Positions 1 through 5,081 of a stretch of DNA of 5,081 bases are shown piece after piece. This DNA comes from Spirochaeta sp. (GTDB lineage Bacteria > Spirochaetota > Spirochaetia > DSM-2461): positions 1 to 5,081 of the forward strand of contig JAUVIY010000206.1 in the NCBI GenBank assembly GCA_030592625.1, given 5' to 3'. Each line of letters begins with the position of its first letter. Within the stretch, counting starts at the first letter, position 1. Under the pieces are notes generated by a model. That model had not been told where the DNA came from, did no database searches, and saw nothing but the letters and a program-made list of their open reading frames with translations. Position numbers and translations under genes: made by a program.

Positions 1-19
1 CCCTCTGGGCGGCAGAGAA
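1..19 (-). terminator. Possible hairpin after the HAD gene, cut by window edge
   Basis: On the minus strand CTCTG (17-13) pairs with CAGAG (7-3) around CCGCC, extendable by two U-G pairs to 19/1. It lies about 24 nt after the HAD stop codon, a reasonable place for the operon terminator. The bases that would show a U-tract are outside the window, so this is only suggestive. Confidence 0.3.
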
Positions 20-42
20 CGATACGAACCCGGTCGAGCCAG

Positions 43-846
43 TTATTCAAGCATGGCTTCCATAACAATAGCCGCACCATCTTCCTCGGAACTCAATGCG
101 ATCCGGTTGGAGGGAAATCTGGCCTTCAGACCGTCAGGCGCTCCGCCCATCACCCAGGCGTCTCCAGCAGCTTCCAGGAGGGCCAGGTCGTTCCATCCAT
201 CACCCATGGCCGTCGTTTTTTCCGGATCGATATTATGAATGCGACACACTTCCAGAAGACCCTTCCCTTTATCGATGCCGCCGCCCATCAGTTCAAGGAA
301 GCGAGGTTCAGAGTACATTGCGCTGAGTCTCTCAGGTGCGAAACGCTTCTCAAGAGCTTCTTTTACGGGCTCAAGACGATACGGTTCAGAAAAGATAATC
401 GCTTTGGTGAATTCCAACTTCTCCAGAGTATCGAAATCGACGGCATAACCGGGAATCTTCACCCGGTTTTTATAAGCCTCAATTTCCTGTCCCATCCGTT
501 CATAAACGAGGTCTGAATGTCGGTATGCCACGATTTCCAGCTTCAGGGAGCGGGCTTCAATAATGACCGCCCGGGTAGCTTCTTCATCCAAATCCTTTTC
601 AAAAACATTTGTGCCCTCCGGGCCATCTACGATCATGGCCCCGTTGTAACATATCGTGGGGCCTTGGAGTTCCAATCGGTCGTAAAGGGGTTTGAGGGCT
701 TCCCAGCTGCGTCCGGTAGCCAGGCATACGAGAGTACCCGTTACCCGAAGAGCCGTAACGGCTTCGGCTACCCGGGTCGAAAGGCTGTGGTCGGATTTAA
801 GAATAGTACCGTCAATATCGAGGAAAAGAGCTTCGGGTTGTATCAT
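43..846 (-). CDS. Cof-type HAD-IIB family phosphatase
   Basis: This is a cytoplasmic haloacid-dehalogenase-superfamily hydrolase of 267 aa, normal for the Cof/YbiV-like class IIB group, which removes phosphate from sugar phosphates and other small metabolites using Mg2+. Motif I is DIDGTIL at residues 10-16 (nucleophile D10, acid/base D12). Motif II is ATGR with T44, followed by the typical YNGA at 67-70. Motif III is the lysine in DKGKG (K193). Motif IV is GDGWND at 215-220. The C2-type cap lies between motifs II and III, roughly residues 85-185. The usual MGNA stretch after motif IV reads MGGA here, a mild departure. The ATG shares ATGA with the permease stop and has no clear Shine-Dalgarno of its own, which suggests translational coupling to the transporter. 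Family assignment is firm; the substrate is unknown, and a link to the imported solute is only inferred from the gene order. Confidence 0.93.
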   Translation of the reverse strand: MIQPEALFLDIDGTILKSDHSLSTRVAEAVTALRVTGTLVCLATGRSWEALKPLYDRLELQGPTICYNGAMIVDGPEGTNVFEKDLDEEATRAVIIEARSLKLEIVAYRHSDLVYERMGQEIEAYKNRVKIPGYAVDFDTLEKLEFTKAIIFSEPYRLEPVKEALEKRFAPERLSAMYSEPRFLELMGGGIDKGKGLLEVCRIHNIDPEKTTAMGDGWNDLALLEAAGDAWVMGGAPDGLKARFPSNRIALSSEEDGAAIVMEAMLE

Positions 847-3005
847 GCGGCGGTTACACCGGGCTGATTGGGATTCCTCCCCCGAAGAATCTGCTGACCG
901 TAAAGCAGGCCGTAGACAATCAGGACGACGACGCCGACCAGAACGGTCGTACCCCTGCCCTCGGCCAGGGAGGATCCCGGCATCAACGGATTAATCAGCT
1001 TCTTTGCGATGAATCCGGGCATCAGAAGCCCGAAACTGATACCCGCCAACGTGATGAACTCCCACCATTTGAGGGCCATCCTCATATACCCTTGAGTGAG
1101 GGCGGCGAAGGCGAACATCGCCAGCATTGCCGTCAGGAAAACCCAGATGGCATAGAAGGGGCTATTCACCTCGTAAAGGAGGAGGTCGGTATTGAACATG
1201 AAGATGAAAGGCAGAATGGCCGTCCGAATGTCGTAACTGAAACCCTGAATGCCGGTTTTAATAGGATCGGACTTGGCGATGGCCGCCGCGGCGTAAGCCG
1301 CCAATCCCACCGGTGGTGTATCGTCGGCCAAGATACCGAAGAAGAACACGAACAGATGAGCCGCTATGATGGGGAAGACAACCCCGCTGCCGACACCGAG
1401 TTCCAGGATTACCGGGGCCGTGAGAGCCGCCATAACAATGTAAGTGGCTGTCGTCGGCAGTCCCATACCCAGGATGAGCGATGCAATGGCGGTGATGACG
1501 AGAATGAGAAAGAATCGTCCACCGGCCAGGGTTTCAATGGCCTCGGTGATGATTCCTCCCAGTCCGAAAGTGACGACGCCGACAATAATACCGGCGGCGG
1601 CCACAGCCACACCGATACCCATCATGTTCTTGCCGCCTGCCACCAGGGCGTCCAAAATTTGACTCAGTGACTTCTTTACAGCCGGTTTCCAACCATCTAC
1701 GAAGCCCTTATCGCTCTTGTGAGCCTTCCAGAGATTCTCCAGGGGGATGAGAATAGCGATGGCAATAATGGCTCTGAAGGCCGACAGGGCCGGGGAATTG
1801 CGGAACACAACCAGGGAGACGATCAGGAAAACCAGAGGTATGAGGAAGTGTATTCCGCCCTTTAATGTGGGAATAAAACGGGGTAATTCCGATTTTGAAA
1901 GCCCTTTGATACCCAGCTTGGACGCCTCGAGATGGACGATGTACAGAAGCGCGATGTAGCTGATTACCGCCGGGATAAATGCCGCCCGGATAACTTCGAT
2001 ATAGGGAACATTCACCGTCTCGGCAATAATAAAGGCCGCAGCACCCATGATTGGAGGCATGAGCTGACCGTTGGTGGATACCGCTACCTCTACGGCTCCC
2101 GCCTTGTAATCCGGGTACCCCACTTTCTTCATCAGGGGAATTGTGAAGGTACCGGTAGTCACCGTATTGGCAATGCTCGAGCCGGAAACCATACCGGTAA
2201 GACCGCTGGCCAGGACGGCGGCCTTTGCCGGCCCCCCTCTGAAGCGGCCCATCAGGCTGAATGCCAGGTCCACAAAATATTTCCCGGCCCCGGCCTTGTC
2301 CAGCAGGGCACCGAACAGGACGAACAGGAACACGATGTTCGCCGAGACATAGAGCGGGACTCCGTAAATCCCTTCGGTGGACATGGTCATTTTACTGATG
2401 TACTTGGTGAGGGATACACTCTTGAAACTGAAGGCCAGAGGCATCCTTGCAGCCATGAAGCTGTAGAGAATGAACACGGCGGCCACCACAGCCAGTGCCG
2501 GACCCAGGGAGCGTCTGGCGGCCTCAAGGAGAAATATTGTTAAAAGGACGCCAATAATGACATCCCGGAGTATCGGCCGGCCCTGTCGGGTATCAATACC
2601 CGAATAGCCGGGATTCAGATTGACCATGATCAGCTCGAAAGCGATGTAGAACGCCACCGCACCGGCAACGATGGCAGAAGCGTAATCCAGGATTGTAATG
2701 CGATCCCTGGCGCCCAGGTACGCTCCCAACTTACCCCTTCCTGGTTTCTTGATCATCGGATGGGTGAGGAATACCAAAACGATAGCGAAGGTGAGGTGTA
2801 TGGAGCGGACAATTGTACTGTCCAGCAATAAAACACTGGGCAGCAGGAGTTGGAATACAGACCAGAGGGCGGCCAGACCGGGTACAAGCCATTTCCCGAC
2901 TCCCCGCTCCAGGTGGCGGGATCCGCCTTCGGCCTCCTCCGCAATTCGGTGGGCCTCGGCGAGGTTTTCGTCGTCGGGATGTTCCAGTTCTTCAATCATA
3001 GGCAT
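843..3005 (-). CDS. TRAP transporter permease, 4TM/12TM fusion protein (TAXI-type)
   Basis: This 720-aa inner-membrane protein fuses the small DctQ-like and large DctM-like TRAP subunits, so no separate small subunit is needed; it imports solute with an ion gradient. It starts with an acidic soluble stretch (residues 1-35), followed by roughly 18-20 hydrophobic segments by eye. Family signatures are visible: the LEAARRSLGPAL segment (160-171), GMVSGSSIANTVTTGTFTIP (271-290), STNGQLMPPIMGAAAF (310-325), GMGLPTTATY (513-522) and ADDTPPVGLAAYAAAAIA (560-577). The two conserved loop regions near 271-325 and 513-575 correspond to the pseudo-symmetric halves that form the transport core in DctM-like proteins. 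It follows the TAXI binding-protein gene by 58 bp. The start is ambiguous by two codons: ATG at 3005 has GGA only 2 nt upstream, whereas ATG at 2999 has the same GGA 8 nt upstream. A terminator-like hairpin sits just before it, and its stop overlaps the HAD start. Identity is secure; substrate is not. Confidence 0.96.
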   Translation of the reverse strand: MPMIEELEHPDDENLAEAHRIAEEAEGGSRHLERGVGKWLVPGLAALWSVFQLLLPSVLLLDSTIVRSIHLTFAIVLVFLTHPMIKKPGRGKLGAYLGARDRITILDYASAIVAGAVAFYIAFELIMVNLNPGYSGIDTRQGRPILRDVIIGVLLTIFLLEAARRSLGPALAVVAAVFILYSFMAARMPLAFSFKSVSLTKYISKMTMSTEGIYGVPLYVSANIVFLFVLFGALLDKAGAGKYFVDLAFSLMGRFRGGPAKAAVLASGLTGMVSGSSIANTVTTGTFTIPLMKKVGYPDYKAGAVEVAVSTNGQLMPPIMGAAAFIIAETVNVPYIEVIRAAFIPAVISYIALLYIVHLEASKLGIKGLSKSELPRFIPTLKGGIHFLIPLVFLIVSLVVFRNSPALSAFRAIIAIAILIPLENLWKAHKSDKGFVDGWKPAVKKSLSQILDALVAGGKNMMGIGVAVAAAGIIVGVVTFGLGGIITEAIETLAGGRFFLILVITAIASLILGMGLPTTATYIVMAALTAPVILELGVGSGVVFPIIAAHLFVFFFGILADDTPPVGLAAYAAAAIAKSDPIKTGIQGFSYDIRTAILPFIFMFNTDLLLYEVNSPFYAIWVFLTAMLAMFAFAALTQGYMRMALKWWEFITLAGISFGLLMPGFIAKKLINPLMPGSSLAEGRGTTVLVGVVVLIVYGLLYGQQILRGRNPNQPGVTAA

Positions 3006-3014
3006 ATTCCATAC

Positions 3015-3047
3015 AAAAAAGAGCAGGCGGCTTCAGGGAAACCGCCC
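3015..3047 (-). terminator. Intercistronic hairpin plus U-tract (attenuator-like) between TAXI gene and permease
   Basis: On the minus strand, GGCGGTTTC (3046-3038) pairs with GAAGCCGCC (3034-3026) around a CCT loop: nine pairs with one G-U, extendable by a further G-U at 3047/3025. After TGCTC comes a run of six T (3020-3015). This fits an intrinsic terminator beginning 17 nt after the TAXI stop codon. The permease ATG lies only 9 nt beyond the T-run, so this is most likely a partial terminator or 3'-end stabiliser that lowers permease expression relative to the binding protein, rather than the end of the operon. A weak or absent promoter for the permease in the remaining bases supports read-through, but this is inference. 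Confidence 0.7.
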
Positions 3048-3063
3048 GGATTCTCGGCTGGAT

Positions 3064-4053
3064 TTACTTGATCAGACCAACTTCCCGGTAGTACTTCTCG
3101 GCACCGGAGTGCAGAGGAGCAGACAGACCATCAAGCATGTTCTCGGCGGTGAGAACGCTGTATGCGGGGTGCAGGGCCTTGAATTCGTCGAGGTTATCGA
3201 AGACTTCCTTGACAATGGCATAGACCACGTCATCAGACACATTGGCGGAAGTACAGAACGTCGCTTTCACACCGAATGTATTGACGTCACCATCGTTGGA
3301 AGCACCGGGATAGTTGGCGGCCACGGGGATGACGGACTTGGCGTAGTAAGGATACTCGGACACCAGGGCTTCAACAGGAGCTCCTTCAATGGACACGAAA
3401 TGAACGCCCTTGGCTCCCGACGTGGCTTCCTTGAAGGAGCCGTTGGGATGACCGACAGTGTAGAAATAAGCATCGATCCGTCCGTCCTGAAGCATACCTG
3501 CCGCTTCGGCGGCTTTAAGACCCTCGGCCTTGATATCTGAATCAGGATCGATTCCGGCAGCCAAAAGGATATCGGTGGCGTTTCCGCGCTGACCGGAACC
3601 GGGGTTACCGATGTTGATGATTTTTCCCTTCAGATCCTCGAGGGACTGGATGCCGGAATCGTCGGAAGCCAGAAGAGAAACTGATTCGGGGTGAATTGAA
3701 AACACTGCCCTTAGATCTTTCTGAGGATCTCCTTCCCAGTCTGCCGTTCCGTTAAAGGCCTGGAACTGACGGTCGGACTGAACGATGCCGAACTCGAGAT
3801 CGCCGGACATGATGGCGTTCACGTTGTAAACTGAACCACCGGTGGATTCGACAGTCACCCTGAGCTTGTACTCGTCGCTCTTCTTGTTAACCATCTTGGA
3901 TATGGCACCGCCGGTGGGATAGTAGACACCGGTAACACCACCGGTACCGATAGTGACAAATTCACGGCCACCGGACACTGCAGCTTCATCCTTCTTGCAA
4001 CCGACAACAGCCAATAAAGCGATGGCCAATAAAATGAGTGATAACTTTTTCAT
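3064..4053 (-). CDS. TAXI family TRAP transporter solute-binding lipoprotein
   Basis: This is the extracytoplasmic solute receptor of the TRAP system, 329 aa from the chosen ATG. A lysine start, a hydrophobic run (residues 4-18) and a lipobox-like AVVGC place a probable lipidated cysteine at residue 19, followed by KKDEAA. The mature part carries the TAXI hallmark GTGGVTGVYYPTGGAI (36-51), then STGGSVYNVNAI (70-81) and QSDRQFQA (92-99). The second lobe shows INIGNPGSGQRGNATDILL (146-164) and DAYFYTVGHPNG (194-205). Characterised TAXI proteins bind glutamate or related carboxylates (for example the Thermus thermophilus glutamate/glutamine-binding protein), but the ligand here cannot be assigned. 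The ATG at 4053 is preferred because GGAGG lies 5 nt upstream; a TTG at 4071 would add six residues ahead of the signal peptide. It is the first gene of the transporter unit, preceded by a 383-bp gap back to the HD-GYP stop and followed by a hairpin with a U-tract. Confidence 0.95.
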   Translation of the reverse strand: MKKLSLILLAIALLAVVGCKKDEAAVSGGREFVTIGTGGVTGVYYPTGGAISKMVNKKSDEYKLRVTVESTGGSVYNVNAIMSGDLEFGIVQSDRQFQAFNGTADWEGDPQKDLRAVFSIHPESVSLLASDDSGIQSLEDLKGKIINIGNPGSGQRGNATDILLAAGIDPDSDIKAEGLKAAEAAGMLQDGRIDAYFYTVGHPNGSFKEATSGAKGVHFVSIEGAPVEALVSEYPYYAKSVIPVAANYPGASNDGDVNTFGVKATFCTSANVSDDVVYAIVKEVFDNLDEFKALHPAYSVLTAENMLDGLSAPLHSGAEKYYREVGLIK

Positions 4054-4058
4054 ACGTT

Positions 4059-4063
4059 CCTCC
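4059..4063 (-). promoter_or_regulatory. Shine-Dalgarno GGAGG of the TAXI gene
   Basis: The minus strand reads GGAGG-AACGT-ATG, a near-consensus ribosome binding site 5 nt before the ATG at 4053. It decides the start: the in-frame TTG at 4071 lies upstream of this site and has no comparable motif of its own. It is clearly stronger than anything before the permease or HAD genes, consistent with high production of the binding protein. Confidence 0.85.
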
Positions 4064-4107
4064 GTATTCAATATTTCTTTTTACAATCGACTCTATGATA
4101 AGAACGA

Positions 4108-4127
4108 TGTTACGTCTCACCGTAACA
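4108..4127. promoter_or_regulatory. Perfect inverted repeat TGTTACG-N6-CGTAACA, candidate operator
   Basis: Two exact 7-bp arms are separated by 6 bp, centred about 65 bp upstream of the TAXI ATG. The 20-bp size and two-fold symmetry suit a dimeric helix-turn-helix regulator, and the arrangement of arms and N6 spacer resembles CRP/FNR-family sites without matching their consensus. The same bases could instead form a leader RNA hairpin. On the minus strand an outer pairing of TCGACT (4132-4127) with AGTCGA (4092-4087) could enclose it. I cannot tell which role applies, and no regulator gene is in the window. Confidence 0.45.
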
Positions 4128-4150
4128 GTCGAAATTGCCGTAAACCAAAA

Positions 4151-4215
4151 GATTGTGATACCGATTCGGGGATAAGACGACCCACCCGCTGCCAATTGGC
4201 ATATCGGTATCAATC
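4151..4215 (-). promoter_or_regulatory. Structured leader candidate built on a 10-bp inverted repeat
   Basis: TGATACCGAT (4212-4203) and ATCGGTATCA (4165-4156) are exact inverted copies 37 bp apart; with a 2-nt bulge the outer bases GATTG and CAATC (4155-4151) can add pairs. The enclosed stretch contains the palindrome GCCAATTGGC (4200-4191) and a possible CGGG/CCCG stem (4188-4185 with 4170-4167). Together these could fold as a three-way junction, followed directly by TTTTGG. This could be a 5'-leader RNA element of the TAXI-TRAP mRNA or a pair of protein-binding half-sites. I do not recognise a known riboswitch class in it. Confidence 0.35.
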
Positions 4216-4261
4216 CCAACGATATTCATCTTAGAGGGTATTTAAACGAATTATCGAAGAC

Positions 4262-4282
4262 GAATGGATGTGCGATCCATCC
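4262..4282 (-). repeat. Short hairpin at the possible leader 5' end
   Basis: GGATGGAT (4282-4275) can pair with ATCCATTC (4269-4262) around the loop CGCAC, eight pairs with one G-U. No T-run follows on the minus strand, so it is not a terminator. If transcription starts near 4284 it would sit at the very 5' end of the transcript, where such hairpins can protect mRNA. It could also be a chance or protein-binding repeat. Confidence 0.3.
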
Positions 4283-4290
4283 TGTACCCA

Positions 4291-4319
4291 ATGATACCCA
4301 AACCTGGGAGAGGACGCAA
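4291..4319 (-). promoter_or_regulatory. Possible sigma70-type promoter for the TAXI-TRAP unit
   Basis: The minus strand has TTGCGT (4319-4314), a 17-bp spacer, and TATCAT (4296-4291). The -10 matches consensus at 5 of 6 bases and the -35 at 3 of 6, with ideal spacing. Initiation would fall near 4284, giving a leader of about 230 nt that includes the inverted repeats nearer the gene. A second TATCAT (4100-4095) lies closer to the ATG but has no convincing -35 at the right distance. This is a by-eye assignment in a region where chance matches are expected. Confidence 0.3.
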
Positions 4320-4406
4320 GTTAAGTTTTTTCGCCTCTGACGCGGCACTTCATTGCCGGAAAACCCATTTCCACATCCGTTACCGGCATCACGGGCGATT
4401 GTTGAA

Positions 4407-4429
4407 CACAGGGCTGAAGTCGCCCTATG
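4407..4429 (-). terminator. Hairpin just after the HD-GYP stop, possible weak terminator
   Basis: Beginning 7 nt past the TAA at 4439-4437, CATAGGGC (4429-4422) pairs with GCCCTGTG (4414-4407) around GACTTCA, eight pairs with one G-U. The sequence after it, TTCAACAATC, lacks a real U-tract, so an intrinsic terminator is only weakly supported. An alternative pairing of GGGCGA (4425-4420) with TCGCCC (4398-4393) would exclude this stem. Confidence 0.35.
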
Positions 4430-4436
4430 ATTCGGT

Positions 4437-4688
4437 TTAACCTTCTTCCGGCGGATCCGGATATCGTTCCCGGATATTACGCAATGTTGGAAGAATGGAG
4501 AAAAAAGCATCAATCAATTCCGGATCGAATTTTTTATCTCGTTCATCCCTCATGACTTTAAGGACATCATCTTCGTCCCATGCTTCCTTATAAACCCTTT
4601 TTGAACTGAGGGCATCATAGACATCGGCAATGGCTACAACTCTGGCAAAAAGCGGGATGTTCTCTCCCTTGAGACCGGGAGGACGCTC
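4437..4688 (-). pseudogene. 3' remnant of the HD-GYP gene downstream of the in-frame stop
   Basis: In the same frame as the upstream part, 83 sense codons follow the TAA and end at a second TAA (4439-4437). They read ERPPGLKGENIPLFARVVAI, then ADVYDALSSKRVYKEAW, then a segment with KKFDPELIDAFFSILPTLRN near the C-terminus. This is the standard end of the HD-GYP domain, including the ADVYDAL aspartates of which the first is normally a metal ligand. No ATG with a ribosome site occurs early in this piece; the first ATG is in KVMRDE, past the key motif, so independent expression of a useful protein is unlikely. Conservation through to the end suggests the break is recent, or is a sequencing or assembly error. 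Together with 4689-5081 it is one gene. Confidence 0.85.
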
Positions 4689-5081
4689 TTATACGTCTTT
4701 AATATACTTATCCGCATCGAACAAGTCCCCGATTTCCCCGGGATAACCGCTACCATCCCAATTTTCATGGTGGTACAAAGCGACTTCCTGAGCGATGGAA
4801 TTCAATTCGGTCTTATCGAGAAACTGTCTGGCTCCCAGCCAGGTATGGGACTGCATCACCCGATACTCATCATCATCGAATTTGCCGGGTTTCTTCAGGA
4901 TTATATCACTGATACCCACCTTGCCGACATCATGGAGCATCGCCGCCATACGGAGGATATCCTTGTTCTTATCCAGCTCTTCAGGATCCATATTCCGGCG
5001 ATTGGCCCAGGCCTCGTAGATTTCCATAGCAAAGGATCCCACCCTGTTTACATGAGAGCTGGTTTCCTTGGGATCCCTTAA
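4689..5081 (-). CDS. HD-GYP domain phosphodiesterase, 5' end outside window, cut short by in-frame TAA
   Basis: The reading frame enters from the right edge already open (LRDPKETSSHVNRVG), so the true start and any N-terminal sensor or receiver domain lie outside the window. HD-GYP proteins hydrolyse cyclic di-GMP. Counting the first codon at 5081 as 1, the metal-site residues are visible in order: H10 of HVNRV, H50-D51 of HDVGK with K54, H79 of SHTW, and H104-H105 opening the GYP motif HHENWDGSGYPG. Codon 131 (4691-4689) is TAA, which ends translation before the helix with the family's last metal ligand and the final part of the fold. The frame continues without any shift beyond the stop as recognisable HD-GYP sequence, so the stop is a nonsense change, not the natural end. 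The GTG at 5042 is not the start, since conserved family sequence lies upstream of it. The truncated product is probably inactive. Confidence 0.88.
   Translation of the reverse strand, partial: LRDPKETSSHVNRVGSFAMEIYEAWANRRNMDPEELDKNKDILRMAAMLHDVGKVGISDIILKKPGKFDDDEYRVMQSHTWLGARQFLDKTELNSIAQEVALYHHENWDGSGYPGEIGDLFDADKYIKDV

Larger units (their letters stand above)
4072..4436. other. Non-coding gap between HD-GYP remnant and TAXI gene
   Basis: No convincing gene lies in this stretch on either strand. Short open frames exist on the minus strand at 4226-4513 and 3986-4219 and on the plus strand at 3953-4234, but they have no recognisable domain, lack clear ribosome sites, and overlap real genes out of frame. 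What the gap does hold is several inverted repeats and a possible promoter, listed separately, which together suggest a regulatory leader for the transport genes. Confidence 0.7.

Noticed and set aside
1..42. GGTTCGTATC on the minus strand resembling a tRNA T-loop
   Set aside because: The flanking bases do not form a T-stem and no acceptor, anticodon or D arm can be found.
1092..1670. Plus-strand open frame of 192 codons antisense to the permease
   Set aside because: Its composition (rich in G, D, E, H, R, Q) is what the complement of a hydrophobic membrane-protein gene gives; no domain and no ribosome site.
1932..2543. Plus-strand open frame of 203 codons antisense to the permease
   Set aside because: Lies entirely inside the well-supported permease gene and shows the same antisense-type composition with no recognisable motif.
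2991..3012. Six-codon mini-ORF (ATG at 3012) overlapping the permease start
   Set aside because: It has no ribosome site, being preceded directly by the T-run, and is short enough to be chance.
2698..3540. Plus-strand open frame of 280 codons across the permease/TAXI junction
   Set aside because: Covers parts of two clearly real genes and their gap on the opposite strand; length is notable, but there is no recognisable protein feature.
4054..4071. TTG start extending the TAXI protein by six residues
   Set aside because: The strong GGAGG lies between this TTG and the ATG at 4053, and the extension would place charged residues ahead of a normal signal peptide.
3986..4219. Minus-strand open frame of 77 codons overlapping the TAXI start
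   Set aside because: Runs out of frame into the TAXI signal peptide, lacks motifs, and covers the inverted-repeat region.
4226..4513. Minus-strand open frame of 95 codons
   Set aside because: Overlaps the conserved HD-GYP C-terminus in another frame and has no domain, signal peptide or ribosome site.

Overview
The window carries one co-directional block of genes on the minus strand, so it reads right to left. In transcription order it holds: (i) the 3' part of an HD-GYP cyclic-di-GMP phosphodiesterase-type gene that enters from the right edge and is broken by an in-frame TAA; (ii) a 365-bp non-coding gap with inverted repeats and a possible promoter; (iii) a TAXI-family TRAP solute-binding lipoprotein; (iv) a 58-bp gap holding a terminator-like hairpin; (v) a large fused 4TM/12TM TRAP permease; (vi) a Cof-type HAD phosphatase whose ATG overlaps the permease stop codon (ATGA). 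The last 42 bases hold only a possible hairpin cut by the window edge.

The organism is a bacterium with roughly 50% G+C by eye and ordinary Shine-Dalgarno use. A TRAP system with a lipid-anchored binding protein implies an envelope with a cytoplasmic membrane and probably a Gram-negative periplasm. The HD-GYP subtype (RDPKET..HVNRVG, then HHENWDGSGYPG, then FARVVAIADVYDAL) and the TAXI/fused-permease pairing are, from memory, frequent in Spirochaetota and also in Desulfobacterota-like lineages. The phylum is an inference; nothing here, such as an rRNA, fixes it.

The transport unit is self-contained. The TAXI lipoprotein captures a solute outside the membrane, most plausibly a carboxylate or amino acid. 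The fused protein combines the DctQ-like and DctM-like parts and imports the solute using an ion gradient. The HAD enzyme is translationally linked to the permease and may dephosphorylate a product of the imported substrate, but its substrate cannot be read from sequence. The hairpin plus U-tract between binding protein and permease would let the cell make more binding protein than permease.

I do not see a clearly novel system. The points most worth checking are the in-frame stop that removes the end of the HD-GYP domain, the structured leader and 7-bp-arm palindrome upstream of the TAXI gene, and the intercistronic attenuator-like hairpin.
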